Shown: positions 52,601 to 58,946 of the stretch, piece after piece
How positions within the stretch are numbered: position 1 is the stretch's first letter
Layout: every line of letters starts with the position of its first letter
Source: Pseudomonas sp. NBRC 111124
GTDB taxonomy: Bacteria; Pseudomonadota; Gammaproteobacteria; Pseudomonadales; Pseudomonadaceae
DNA: 64,000 bases
Direction: 5' to 3'
NCBI RefSeq assembly: GCF_001320245.1
Contig: NZ_BCBA01000059.1
Coordinates: 19,307 to 83,306, forward strand
Position numbers and translations under genes: made by a program
The notes under the pieces: generated by a model
Told to the model about the DNA's origin: nothing
What the model saw: the letters and a program-made list of their open reading frames with translations, nothing else
Databases searched by the model: none

Positions 52601-52789
52601 CACTTCGGCACGCTGACCGCCTTCGTCCCTGGGCGCTCGGCAGAAGCGTTCAAATTCACCTCGGCGCTGCCGGTACAGGTACTCAAAGGCATGGCGCCGA
52701 TCCTGATGCCCTACTTGCAGCCTGGGAACCCCAACGAGTGCAAACCACCCCAGGTTGCCATGCATGGCAACGATTCATCTAAAACGTAG
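49652..52789 (+). CDS. Divergent bifunctional penicillin-binding protein (GT51 + transpeptidase)
   Basis: 1045 residues. One TM helix (~31-53). Then a GT51-like glycosyltransferase region: Glu185 in LLFIENRDLL (canonical EDRRF), GGSTLATQLEKY (canonical GGSTxTQQ), and RIVRDYLNSVPL. Then a transpeptidase with S516-TA-K519, S623-I-N625 and K947-TGTGDN. Spacings are large: SxN to KTG is 322 residues against ~125 in E. coli PBP1b, so ~200 residues are inserted (~640-850, including SYLMRFWKKYQRKTSQQ). Resembles the PA0788-type transglycosylase next to the same permease in P. aeruginosa. Acts in peptidoglycan synthesis; precise role unknown. Confidence 0.85.
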   Translation: MGALWQSEPTRTEASEASPAKTPQPQPPRQRRLWWRLIFLILLVALIAIGFAAYDEFRTSNLQSREFSKLATTLTYSLKAGPSDAIIYPGDGPFDKRLGYSGLGEFLPRLLKRDYLISEQVQFSPALMRYVDHGLFAPYIEKIQAGLSITDCRGDVLYQYNYPQHLYPDFDAIPPVIVNSLLFIENRDLLDTKDVKNNPAVDWPRFAKAAYSQVAKYLALPGQSAGGSTLATQLEKYRHSPDGLTVNGAEKIRQMISASVRAYQGGPDTSEARHRIVRDYLNSVPLSAVPGHGEVHGMAEGLRVWYGADFDQVNQALTATTTDSESMAARGLALRQVLSLMIAQRRPSHYLSKGRVELAELTDSHIRVLAANHIIDQPLADAALASKAVYRDWVAQPTIVPIITNKGISLARNRLAAMLNRPLYDLDRLDVSATSTLQADLQLQVSQYLKNLADPEFAAQMGLIGERLLTAKTTDQVSYSFTLFERTADGSRVRVQTDSTNQPFDINEGSKLELGSTAKLRVLTTYLEIIAELHDKYAGKPAAELKKVDVAELDRITQWSLEWLAQNSKNQSLDAMLDAALERKYSANTGEAFFTGGGMHVFNNFRKEDNNRNPTLKDALRESINLPFIRLMRDLVRYVTYQQPFNRVPLLKDDSDPRRQEYLARFADKEGTSYLMRFWKKYQRKTSQQRLDTFLDSMRATPQRLAAVHRYLFPEAGQETFNAFVRAHSKDDKIALGKLTDGKLAEMYEAYGPGKYDLPDQGYIAKVHPLDLWLLGYLLKQPSSTLTEMVNASHFERQEVYSWLFKSRHQGARDSRIRTMVEIEAFLDIHQRWKRVGYPFDHLVPSLATAIGSSGDRPAALSELVGIIQNDGVRLPTLRIDTLHFAANTPYETKLVSDPDRGVRILPVEVARALKGAMSQVVDAGTARRISGSFKLNDGTPLVMGGKTGTGDNRIESFGAGGRLIGSRSLNRTATFVFFLGDNHFGTLTAFVPGRSAEAFKFTSALPVQVLKGMAPILMPYLQPGNPNECKPPQVAMHGNDSSKT

Positions 52790-52804
52790 ATGATAATCAT
52801 CGGC
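52786..52804 (+). promoter_or_regulatory. Fur box upstream of padR-reductase operon
   Basis: GTAGATGATAATCATCGGC matches the 19-bp Fur consensus at 13 positions with an intact TGATAATCAT core. It overlaps the stop codon of the preceding gene. Confidence 0.65.
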
Positions 52805-52805
52805 A

Positions 52806-52876
52806 TTTAGAGGCTTGTGCTTAGATATATCTTGAGTAATATCTTGCGATATATCGGAACACAAGGAGCCTCTAAA
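52806..52876 (+). promoter_or_regulatory. PadR operator and ribosome-site hairpin
   Basis: TTTAGAGGCTTGTG (52806-52819) pairs with CACAA-GGA-GCCTCTAAA (52860-52876). The 3' arm contains the AAGGAG ribosome site and abuts the start codon. Inside the loop are AGATATATCT (52823-52832), CGATATATCG (52847-52856) and the direct repeat ATATCTTG (52827, 52839; 12-bp period), a likely PadR/YqjI-type operator. Confidence 0.6.
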
Positions 52877-53421
52877 TGCGTGACCACTGCGCACATGATC
52901 CTTTCGAACGCCGCCCCACCCGTGGCGAGCGTGGTCCACGGGTTTTCGCCCCGGGTGACCTCAAGCTGCTGATGCTGTCGATGCTGGCCGACCAACCCGG
53001 CCACGGCTACGACCTGATCCGCCAGATAGAAAACCTGTTTGACGGCAGCTATTCACCCAGCCCGGGCGTGATCTACCCCACCCTCAATTTCCTCGAAGAA
53101 GCCGAGCTGATCAGCGGCCAGGTACAGGGCAGCAAACGCTTGTATGCCATCACCGCTGCTGGCCGTAACGCACTGGCCGATCAGGCCATCGCCCTGGACG
53201 GCGTGCGCATGCGCATCGAAGTCAGCAAGCGCGCCCTGCGTGGCCATGACCGCCCGCCGGAAATCCACGAAGCGGTCGGCAACCTGCGCCATGCCCTGCA
53301 CATGCACAGTGGCCGCTGGACGCCAGAAGAAATCGAACGGGTGCGCAACCTGCTCAACGACACCGCCAAGGCCATAGCCTGCGGGCCGGCCGATCCAGCC
53401 AGGGAGAATCCCCATGCGTGA
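52876..53421 (+). CDS. PadR-family regulator (YqjI-like)
   Basis: 181 residues. Winged helix LKLLMLSMLADQPGHGYDLIRQIENLFDGSYSPSPGVIYPTLNFLEEAELIS is typical PadR, followed by a helical dimerisation region. The short N-terminal extension MRDHCAHDPFERRP has Cys/His that could bind metal, as in E. coli YqjI, which represses the neighbouring reductase yqjH. Here too the next gene is a siderophore-interacting reductase (8-bp overlap). Metal response is inferred. Confidence 0.88.
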   Translation: MRDHCAHDPFERRPTRGERGPRVFAPGDLKLLMLSMLADQPGHGYDLIRQIENLFDGSYSPSPGVIYPTLNFLEEAELISGQVQGSKRLYAITAAGRNALADQAIALDGVRMRIEVSKRALRGHDRPPEIHEAVGNLRHALHMHSGRWTPEEIERVRNLLNDTAKAIACGPADPARENPHA

Positions 53422-54172
53422 CACCATTCATCGCGTGAACCACGGAATCCGTCAGCGTCGCCTGCAGGTGCTGCGGGTCACCGACCTGACCCCGCGCATG
53501 CGCCGCATCACCTTGAGTGGTGACGAGCTACAGGGCTTCACCAGCCTGGGCACTGATGACCACATCAAGCTGCTGTTCGCTGAAACTGCCGAGCAGCAGC
53601 AGGCCATCGACGCGCGCAACCTGGGCCGTGACGGCGGTGCCCGGCCGACCATGCGCGAATACACACCTCGACGTATCGACCTGGTAAATAACGAGCTGGA
53701 CATCGACTTCGTGCTACACGGCGACGGCCCTGCTTCGACCTGGGCGGCCCAGGCAGCGCCTGGACAGACCCTGAACATCGCCGGGCCACGGGCGTCGATG
53801 GTGGTGCCGGACATGTTCGACAGCTACCTGCTGGTGGGTGACGAGACGGCGATCCCGGCGATCGGCCGGCGTCTGGAGGAGCTGCCGGCGGGCCGTCGCG
53901 TTCTGGCGATGATCCAGATCGAAGATGAGCAGGAGCGCCAGCCACTGCCGAGTGCGGCGCAGGTCGAAGTCGTCTGGGTCAAGCGCGATGAGGACCTGCT
54001 GGCGTTGCTGAAGGGGCTGACACTGCCCGAAGGCAAGCTGTACAGCTGGGTGGCACTGGAGAAATCGCTGACCCGGCAGGCCAAGACGCTGCTGCTGGAA
54101 AAAGGCGTGGCAGAAGATGCCCTCAAGGCCGCAGCTTACTGGCGTGCCGACGGGACCGCGGACGACGAGTGA
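53414..54172 (+). CDS. Siderophore-interacting protein (ferric reductase, YqjH/ViuB family)
   Basis: 252 residues. FAD-binding half: RRITLSGDELQGF, DDHIKLLF, REYTPRRIDLVNNELDIDFVLHGDGPASTWAAQAAPGQTLNIAGPRAS. NAD(P)H half: SYLLVGDETAIPAIGRRLEEL and YSWVALEKSLTR. Releases iron from ferric siderophores in the cytoplasm. GGGAGAA before ATG 53414 gives its own ribosome site inside the end of padR. Confidence 0.95.
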   Translation: MRDTIHRVNHGIRQRRLQVLRVTDLTPRMRRITLSGDELQGFTSLGTDDHIKLLFAETAEQQQAIDARNLGRDGGARPTMREYTPRRIDLVNNELDIDFVLHGDGPASTWAAQAAPGQTLNIAGPRASMVVPDMFDSYLLVGDETAIPAIGRRLEELPAGRRVLAMIQIEDEQERQPLPSAAQVEVVWVKRDEDLLALLKGLTLPEGKLYSWVALEKSLTRQAKTLLLEKGVAEDALKAAAYWRADGTADDE

Positions 54173-54187
54173 TCTGCGCTCTCCGTA

Positions 54188-54284
54188 CCGGCCTCTTCGC
54201 GGGCACGCCCGCTCCCACAGGAACACCGCAGCCTTCAAGGTTTGCGCATACCTGTGGGAGCGGGTTTACCCGCGAAGAGGCCGG
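54188..54284. repeat. Inverted pair of REP elements
   Basis: Forward copy 54188-54221 (CCGGCCTCTTCGCGGG...) and reverse copy 54251-54284, spacer 29 bases, between the convergent reductase and membrane-protein genes. Probably also serves as transcription end. Confidence 0.93.
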
Positions 54285-54290
54285 TGCAGG

Positions 54291-54926
54291 TCAAGCCAAT
54301 CTGTACCTTCCGCGCCACCGATCCAGCCCCAGCAACACCAGCCCGATCCCCCAGAACCCCGCTAGCACTCCGAGGGCATTGAGCATCACCTGCCCGTACC
54401 CCAGGCTCGCGACGTCGATGAACGGGTAGGCATACGCCCCAATCTCACTCCCCCGCCACAGCGCATAGCCGAAATACACCGCCGGATACAACGCCCACAC
54501 CGCCAGGTGCCGGAGCCGCAGGCTGCCCTTGGGCACCTCGAACCACCAGTACAAGGTGAACAACAGCGGCATCACATCGTGCAGCAGTTCATCGGCCAGC
54601 CACTGCCAGCCCTCGGGCTGCCACAGGTGCCGCAGCAGCAGGCTGTAAGCCAGCGCCACCAGCACGATGCTGGCCGCTACCGCTGAACTCACCGAGGGCG
54701 ACAGAAAGAAGCGCCTGGCCGCTGACGCCCGGCCAAAGGCCGCGTAGCTGAGCACGGTCGCCACCAGGGTATTGGTCAGCACGGTGAAATAACCGAACAC
54801 ATTGATCAGCCCGCCAATCAGGCTGGCCTGCTCCTGCCAGCGCGCCAGCAGCACCAGATAGACCTGCACCGTCAGGCCGAACCAGCCAAGCAGCGCCATC
54901 GAGGTCAGCCAGGGGCGACGAGGCAT
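54291..54926 (-). CDS. Pr6Pr-family membrane protein
   Basis: 211 residues with six or seven hydrophobic helices (LTSMALLGWFGLTVQVYLVLLA; GGLINVFGYFTVLTNTLVATVLSY; LLHDVMPLLFTLYWWFEVPKG; YPAVYFGYALWRG). The FTVLTNTLVA and LLHDVMPLL...P-K-G patterns match the Pr6Pr family (function unknown, FAR-17a/AIG1-like). Starts one base after the stop of the gene upstream, so co-transcribed. Confidence 0.85.
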   Translation of the reverse strand: MPRRPWLTSMALLGWFGLTVQVYLVLLARWQEQASLIGGLINVFGYFTVLTNTLVATVLSYAAFGRASAARRFFLSPSVSSAVAASIVLVALAYSLLLRHLWQPEGWQWLADELLHDVMPLLFTLYWWFEVPKGSLRLRHLAVWALYPAVYFGYALWRGSEIGAYAYPFIDVASLGYGQVMLNALGVLAGFWGIGLVLLGLDRWRGRYRLA

Positions 54927-54927
54927 G

Positions 54928-55149
54928 TCAGGCCTGGCGCTGCAGCTTCACGTACAGCTGCTCGACCTTCTCCCGCGCCCAGGGCGTCTTGCGCAGGAAG
55001 GTCAGGCTCGACTTGATCGTCGGGTTGCTCTTGAAGCAACGCACATCAACACGTTCGGCCAGGCCCTGCCATTGGTAGTGCGCCACCAGTTCGGTGAGGA
55101 TCTGTTCGAGGGTCTTGCCGTGCAGCGCGTTGTGTTGGGCCGTGCTCAT
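54928..55149 (-). CDS. VF530-family small DNA-binding protein
   Basis: 73 residues, HGKTLEQILTELVAHYQWQGLAERVDVRCFKSNPTIKSSLTFLRKTPWAREKVEQLYV, the compact VF530 (DUF2132) fold reported as DNA-binding. Role unknown. In operon with the downstream membrane protein. Confidence 0.9.
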   Translation of the reverse strand: MSTAQHNALHGKTLEQILTELVAHYQWQGLAERVDVRCFKSNPTIKSSLTFLRKTPWAREKVEQLYVKLQRQA

Positions 55150-55260
55150 GCCAGTGCTCCGTAGGAAAGATGCGCACCTTACACGAGTGTAGTGGCAGGT
55201 GGGATCTGTGTTGCCTGTGGAAAAAGCGCTGGCCAGGCCTGAATCCTCTGTGCTGAAATA

Positions 55261-55283
55261 GTGATGTTATATTGTAACATCAC
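55261..55283. promoter_or_regulatory. Zur operator
   Basis: Perfect inverted repeat: GTGATGTTA, 5-nt centre TATTG, TAACATCAC. It matches the bacterial Zur box (ATGTTATA-N-TATAACAT type) and lies 31 bases before the receptor ATG. Confidence 0.88.
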
Positions 55284-55314
55284 AACAGCATCTGCCAAGG
55301 AACGCCTCATCCCC

Positions 55315-57360
55315 ATGCTGCACATCCCGCTTCGCCTCTCCCCCCTCGCCGTCTTCCTGTGGCTGGCTTCATCACCCAGTCAAGCCGTGGAACTGGAACC
55401 CCAGGTCATCACCGCCAACCCGCTGGGCAACCGTCAACTGGCTGCACCCAGCACCGTGCTTGACGGTGACGACCTGCTGCAACAGCAGCACGGCAGCCTC
55501 GGTGAAACCCTGAACAAGCAACCCGGTGTGGCCTCCACCTGGTTCGGCCCGGGTGCCAGCCGCCCGGTAATTCGCGGCCTGGACGGTGACCGTATCCGCA
55601 TCCTGCGCAATGGCGTGGGTGCCCTGGATGCTTCGTCGCTGTCCTACGATCACGCGGTGCCGCTTGACCCCGTTACGGTCGAGCGCGTGGAAATCGTCCG
55701 CGGCCCGGCCGCCCTGCTGTACGGCGGCAATGCCATCGGTGGCGTGATCAACACCTTCGACAACCGCATCCCCGACTCGCCGATCGAGGGCATTCATGGT
55801 GCCGGCGAACTGCGCTACGGCGGCGCCGACACCACCCGCAGCAGTGCCGGCAAGCTGGAAGCCGGTGACGGCACCTTTGCCCTGCACCTGGACGCCAACA
55901 GCCGCCAGTTCAACGACCTGCGCATTCCCGGCTACGCGCAGAGCGGCAAGGTCCGCGACGCCGACGCGCCAGGCAGCCGCCACCGCCTGGAAAACAGCGA
56001 CGGCCGCCAGGACGGTGGCGCGATCGGCGGTTCCTACAACTGGGAACATGGCTATGCCGGTCTGTCCTACAGCCGCTACGACAGCAACTACGGCTCGGTG
56101 GCCGAATCCGGCGTGCGCCTGGACATGAAGCAGGATCACTACGCCTTCGCCTCGCAATTGCGTGATCTGGACGGCCCGTTCAGCTCGGTCAAGGTCGATG
56201 CCGGCTACACCGACTATGAGCACAGCGAGATCGAAGAGGGCGAGGTACACACCACCTTCAAGAACAAGGGCTACGAAGCTCGCATCGAAGCCCGTCATCA
56301 GCCGCTCGGTCCGCTCGAAGGCGTGGTGGGTGCCCAGGTCAGCCGCAACGAGTTCTCGGCGCTGGGCGAGGAAGCCTTCGTGCCGCACACCGACACCGAC
56401 AGCCTGGCGCTGTTCATGCTCGAGCAGTGGCAGGCCACCGAGCGCCTGAACCTGAGCCTCGGTGCACGCATGGAACACACCCGTGTCGACCCCGATGCCA
56501 AGGGCAACGGAAACTTCGTCGACGCCGACAGCGCTAGCAGCTTCAACGCCTTCAGCCTGTCCACGGGCGCGGTGTACCAGCTCGATCCGATCTGGTCGCT
56601 GGCGGCCAACCTTGGCTACACCGAGCGCGCCCCGACCTTCTATGAGCTTTACGCCAACGGCGCCCACGTGGCCACCGGCGCCTACGAAGTCGGTGATGCC
56701 AGCCTGAACAAGGAAAAGGCCATTTCCGCCGACCTGGCCCTGCGCTTCGACAATGGCACCCACAAAGGCAGCGTCGGGGTGTTCTACAGCCACTTTCGCA
56801 ACTACATCGGGCTGATCGGCACGGGTAACCTGCGTGAAGGTCATGATCACGACCATGGCGAGGATGATCAGGACCACGATCATGACGATGGCGGGTTCCC
56901 CGAATACCGTTACGAGGGCGTGCGTGCGCGCTTCTACGGCATCGAAGCGCAGGACCGCTGGAAGCTGCTCGAGAACCGCTATGGCAGCTTCGCGCTGGAG
57001 CTGTCCGGCGACTACACCCGAGCCAAGAACCTCGACAGCGGCGAGCCATTGCCGCGCATTGCCCCGCTGCGCCTGAACAGTGGCCTGGTCTGGGAACTGG
57101 ACCGCTGGCAGGCACGGATCGATGTACAACATGCCGCATCCCAGCATCGCAAGCCTGAGAACGAGACTGGTACCGATAGCTACACCACGCTCGGCGCAAG
57201 CGTCGGCTACCGCTTCGACATCGGCCAGAGCCAGTGGCTAGCCTTCGTGCGCGGCGAGAACCTGACCGACCAGACCGTGCGCTATGCCAGTTCCATTTTG
57301 CGGGATATCGCGCCAGCGCCAGGGCGCAGCGTGGAAGTTGGACTGCGAACCAGCTTCTAA
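55315..57360 (+). CDS. znuD: TonB-dependent zinc receptor, ZnuD-like
   Basis: Outer-membrane receptor. 681 residues: signal peptide MLHIPLRLSPLAVFLWLASSPSQA; plug domain (~VITANPLG to GVINTFDNRI) with RPVIRGLDGDRIRILRNGVG and VERVEIVRGPAALLYGGNAIGG; barrel ending GLRTSF. A His/Asp-rich loop GHDHDHGEDDQDHDHDDGG (~510-528) suits Zn binding, as in ZnuD. ATG 55315 chosen because earlier in-frame GTG/ATG codons lie inside the Zur operator; spacing from AAGGA is long (13 nt). Zinc as substrate is inferred from the loop and operator. Confidence 0.9.
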   Translation: MLHIPLRLSPLAVFLWLASSPSQAVELEPQVITANPLGNRQLAAPSTVLDGDDLLQQQHGSLGETLNKQPGVASTWFGPGASRPVIRGLDGDRIRILRNGVGALDASSLSYDHAVPLDPVTVERVEIVRGPAALLYGGNAIGGVINTFDNRIPDSPIEGIHGAGELRYGGADTTRSSAGKLEAGDGTFALHLDANSRQFNDLRIPGYAQSGKVRDADAPGSRHRLENSDGRQDGGAIGGSYNWEHGYAGLSYSRYDSNYGSVAESGVRLDMKQDHYAFASQLRDLDGPFSSVKVDAGYTDYEHSEIEEGEVHTTFKNKGYEARIEARHQPLGPLEGVVGAQVSRNEFSALGEEAFVPHTDTDSLALFMLEQWQATERLNLSLGARMEHTRVDPDAKGNGNFVDADSASSFNAFSLSTGAVYQLDPIWSLAANLGYTERAPTFYELYANGAHVATGAYEVGDASLNKEKAISADLALRFDNGTHKGSVGVFYSHFRNYIGLIGTGNLREGHDHDHGEDDQDHDHDDGGFPEYRYEGVRARFYGIEAQDRWKLLENRYGSFALELSGDYTRAKNLDSGEPLPRIAPLRLNSGLVWELDRWQARIDVQHAASQHRKPENETGTDSYTTLGASVGYRFDIGQSQWLAFVRGENLTDQTVRYASSILRDIAPAPGRSVEVGLRTSF

Positions 57361-57367
57361 ACTGTGT

Positions 57368-57389
57368 GGGGCTGCTCTGCAGCCCCTTT
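57368..57389 (+). terminator. Terminator after receptor gene
   Basis: GGGGCTGC / GCAGCCCC stem with 3-nt loop then TTT, just after the stop codon. Confidence 0.7.
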
Positions 57390-57557
57390 GACTGTTACCA
57401 GATCAGCAACAATCAACTGCGACAATTTGTCTTTTTTTCTTACAACTTCCCCTATATCCTCCCGCCGCAAGCTGAATCGCTTCATCCAGCATTCCCATTT
57501 GTCATTTCCATCGAAGACCTGCGCCTCGGTGCACTTGCCGTTCGCTCAATAATCAAA

Positions 57558-57571
57558 AGATAGCGCTATCT
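57558..57571. other. Palindrome in place of the oprB ribosome site
   Basis: Perfect 14-bp palindrome AGATAGCGCTATCT ends one base before the oprB ATG. No Shine-Dalgarno-like purine run is seen within 15 bases. Confidence 0.7.
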
Positions 57572-57572
57572 C

Positions 57573-58919
57573 ATGTTCCAACTGCCCAAGACCCGCTACA
57601 CCGGCTTTGCCTTCATTGCGCTCACCGCCAGCCTGCCGAGCGCGGCCAGCGCCAGCGAACCCTTTGCCAAGGACTCACCTTGGATGTTCGGAGACTGGGG
57701 CGGCACTCGCACCGAGCTGCTGGAAAAAGGCTACGACTTCACCCTCGGCTACACCGGCGAGATGGGCAGCAACCTGCACGGCGGCTACGACCACAACCGC
57801 ACGGCGCGCTACAGCGACCAGTTCACCTTCGGTAGCCACCTGGACTTGGAGAAGATCCTCGGCTGGAGCGACACCGAATTCCAGCTGACCCTCACCGAAC
57901 GCCACGGCGACAACATCAGCAACGACCGCATCAACGACCCGAGGGTTGGCGGCTTCACCTCTGCCCAGGAAGTCTGGGGACGTGGCGAAACCTGGCGGCT
58001 GACGCAAATGTGGATCAAGCAGAAATACTTCGACGGCGCCCTGGACGTGAAAATCGGCCGCTTCGGCGAAGGCGAAGATTTCAACAGTTTCCCATGCGAC
58101 TTCCAGAACCTGGCCTTCTGCGGCTCGCAGGTGGGCAACTGGGTCGGCGGCATCTGGTACAACTGGCCAGTCAGCCAGTGGGCCATGCGCGTGCGCTACA
58201 ACCTCACCCCTGAGTTGTACGCCCAGGTAGGCGTGTATGAGCAGAATCCATCCAACCTCGAATCGGGCAATGGTTTCAAGCTCAGCGGCAGCGGCACCCA
58301 GGGTGCAGTCATGCCGATTGAACTGGTATGGAGCCCACGTTTCCAAGGCTTGAAGGGGGAATATCGCGCCGGCTACTACTACAGTAATGCCAAGGCACAG
58401 GATGTTCTCAAGGACAGCAACGGCCAGCCGGCCGCCCTCAGCGGCGCCGCCTACCGCAGCAGTTCGAGCAAGCACGGTATGTGGCTCGGGGCCCAACAGC
58501 AGGTGACCTCGCAGGCCACCGACCAGTCGCGCGGCCTGAGCCTGTTCGCCAACGCCACGATGCACGACAAGAAGACCAATGTGATCGACAACTATGTTCA
58601 GGCAGGACTGGTTTACAAAGGCCCCTTCGACGCCCGCGCCAAGGACGACATCGGCTTTGCCGTCGCCCGCGTGCACGCCAACCCGGCCTACCGCAAGAAC
58701 GCCCGCCTGGCCAATCAGGTGGCCGGCCTGGACGACTACGACAACCCGGGCTACCTGCCGGTGCAAGACACCGAGTACAGCGCCGAACTCTATTACGGCA
58801 TTCACCTGGCCGACTGGCTCACGGTGCGCCCGAACCTGCAGTACATCCGCCATCCGGGCGGGGTGTCGCAGGTCGACAGCGCGCTAATCGGCGGCCTGAA
58901 GATTCAAAGCACTTTCTGA
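57573..58919 (+). CDS. oprB: Carbohydrate-selective porin OprB
   Basis: Outer-membrane glucose-inducible porin. 448 residues: signal peptide ending SAASA; start of mature protein EPFAKDSPWMFGDWGGTRTELLEKGYDFTLGYTGEMGSNLHGG is typical OprB; barrel ends GGLKIQSTF (C-terminal Phe). Precedes gcd by 27 bases, so glucose entry and periplasmic oxidation are linked. Regulation by a glucose regulator and Crc is likely from family knowledge; not proven here. Confidence 0.95.
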   Translation: MFQLPKTRYTGFAFIALTASLPSAASASEPFAKDSPWMFGDWGGTRTELLEKGYDFTLGYTGEMGSNLHGGYDHNRTARYSDQFTFGSHLDLEKILGWSDTEFQLTLTERHGDNISNDRINDPRVGGFTSAQEVWGRGETWRLTQMWIKQKYFDGALDVKIGRFGEGEDFNSFPCDFQNLAFCGSQVGNWVGGIWYNWPVSQWAMRVRYNLTPELYAQVGVYEQNPSNLESGNGFKLSGSGTQGAVMPIELVWSPRFQGLKGEYRAGYYYSNAKAQDVLKDSNGQPAALSGAAYRSSSSKHGMWLGAQQQVTSQATDQSRGLSLFANATMHDKKTNVIDNYVQAGLVYKGPFDARAKDDIGFAVARVHANPAYRKNARLANQVAGLDDYDNPGYLPVQDTEYSAELYYGIHLADWLTVRPNLQYIRHPGGVSQVDSALIGGLKIQSTF

Positions 58920-58946
58920 TCACCTTTACATAACGGAGAACCTACG

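Noticed and set aside
55261..55314. Receptor start at GTG 55261 or ATG 55264
   Set aside because: These codons lie inside the Zur operator and would spoil the signal peptide.
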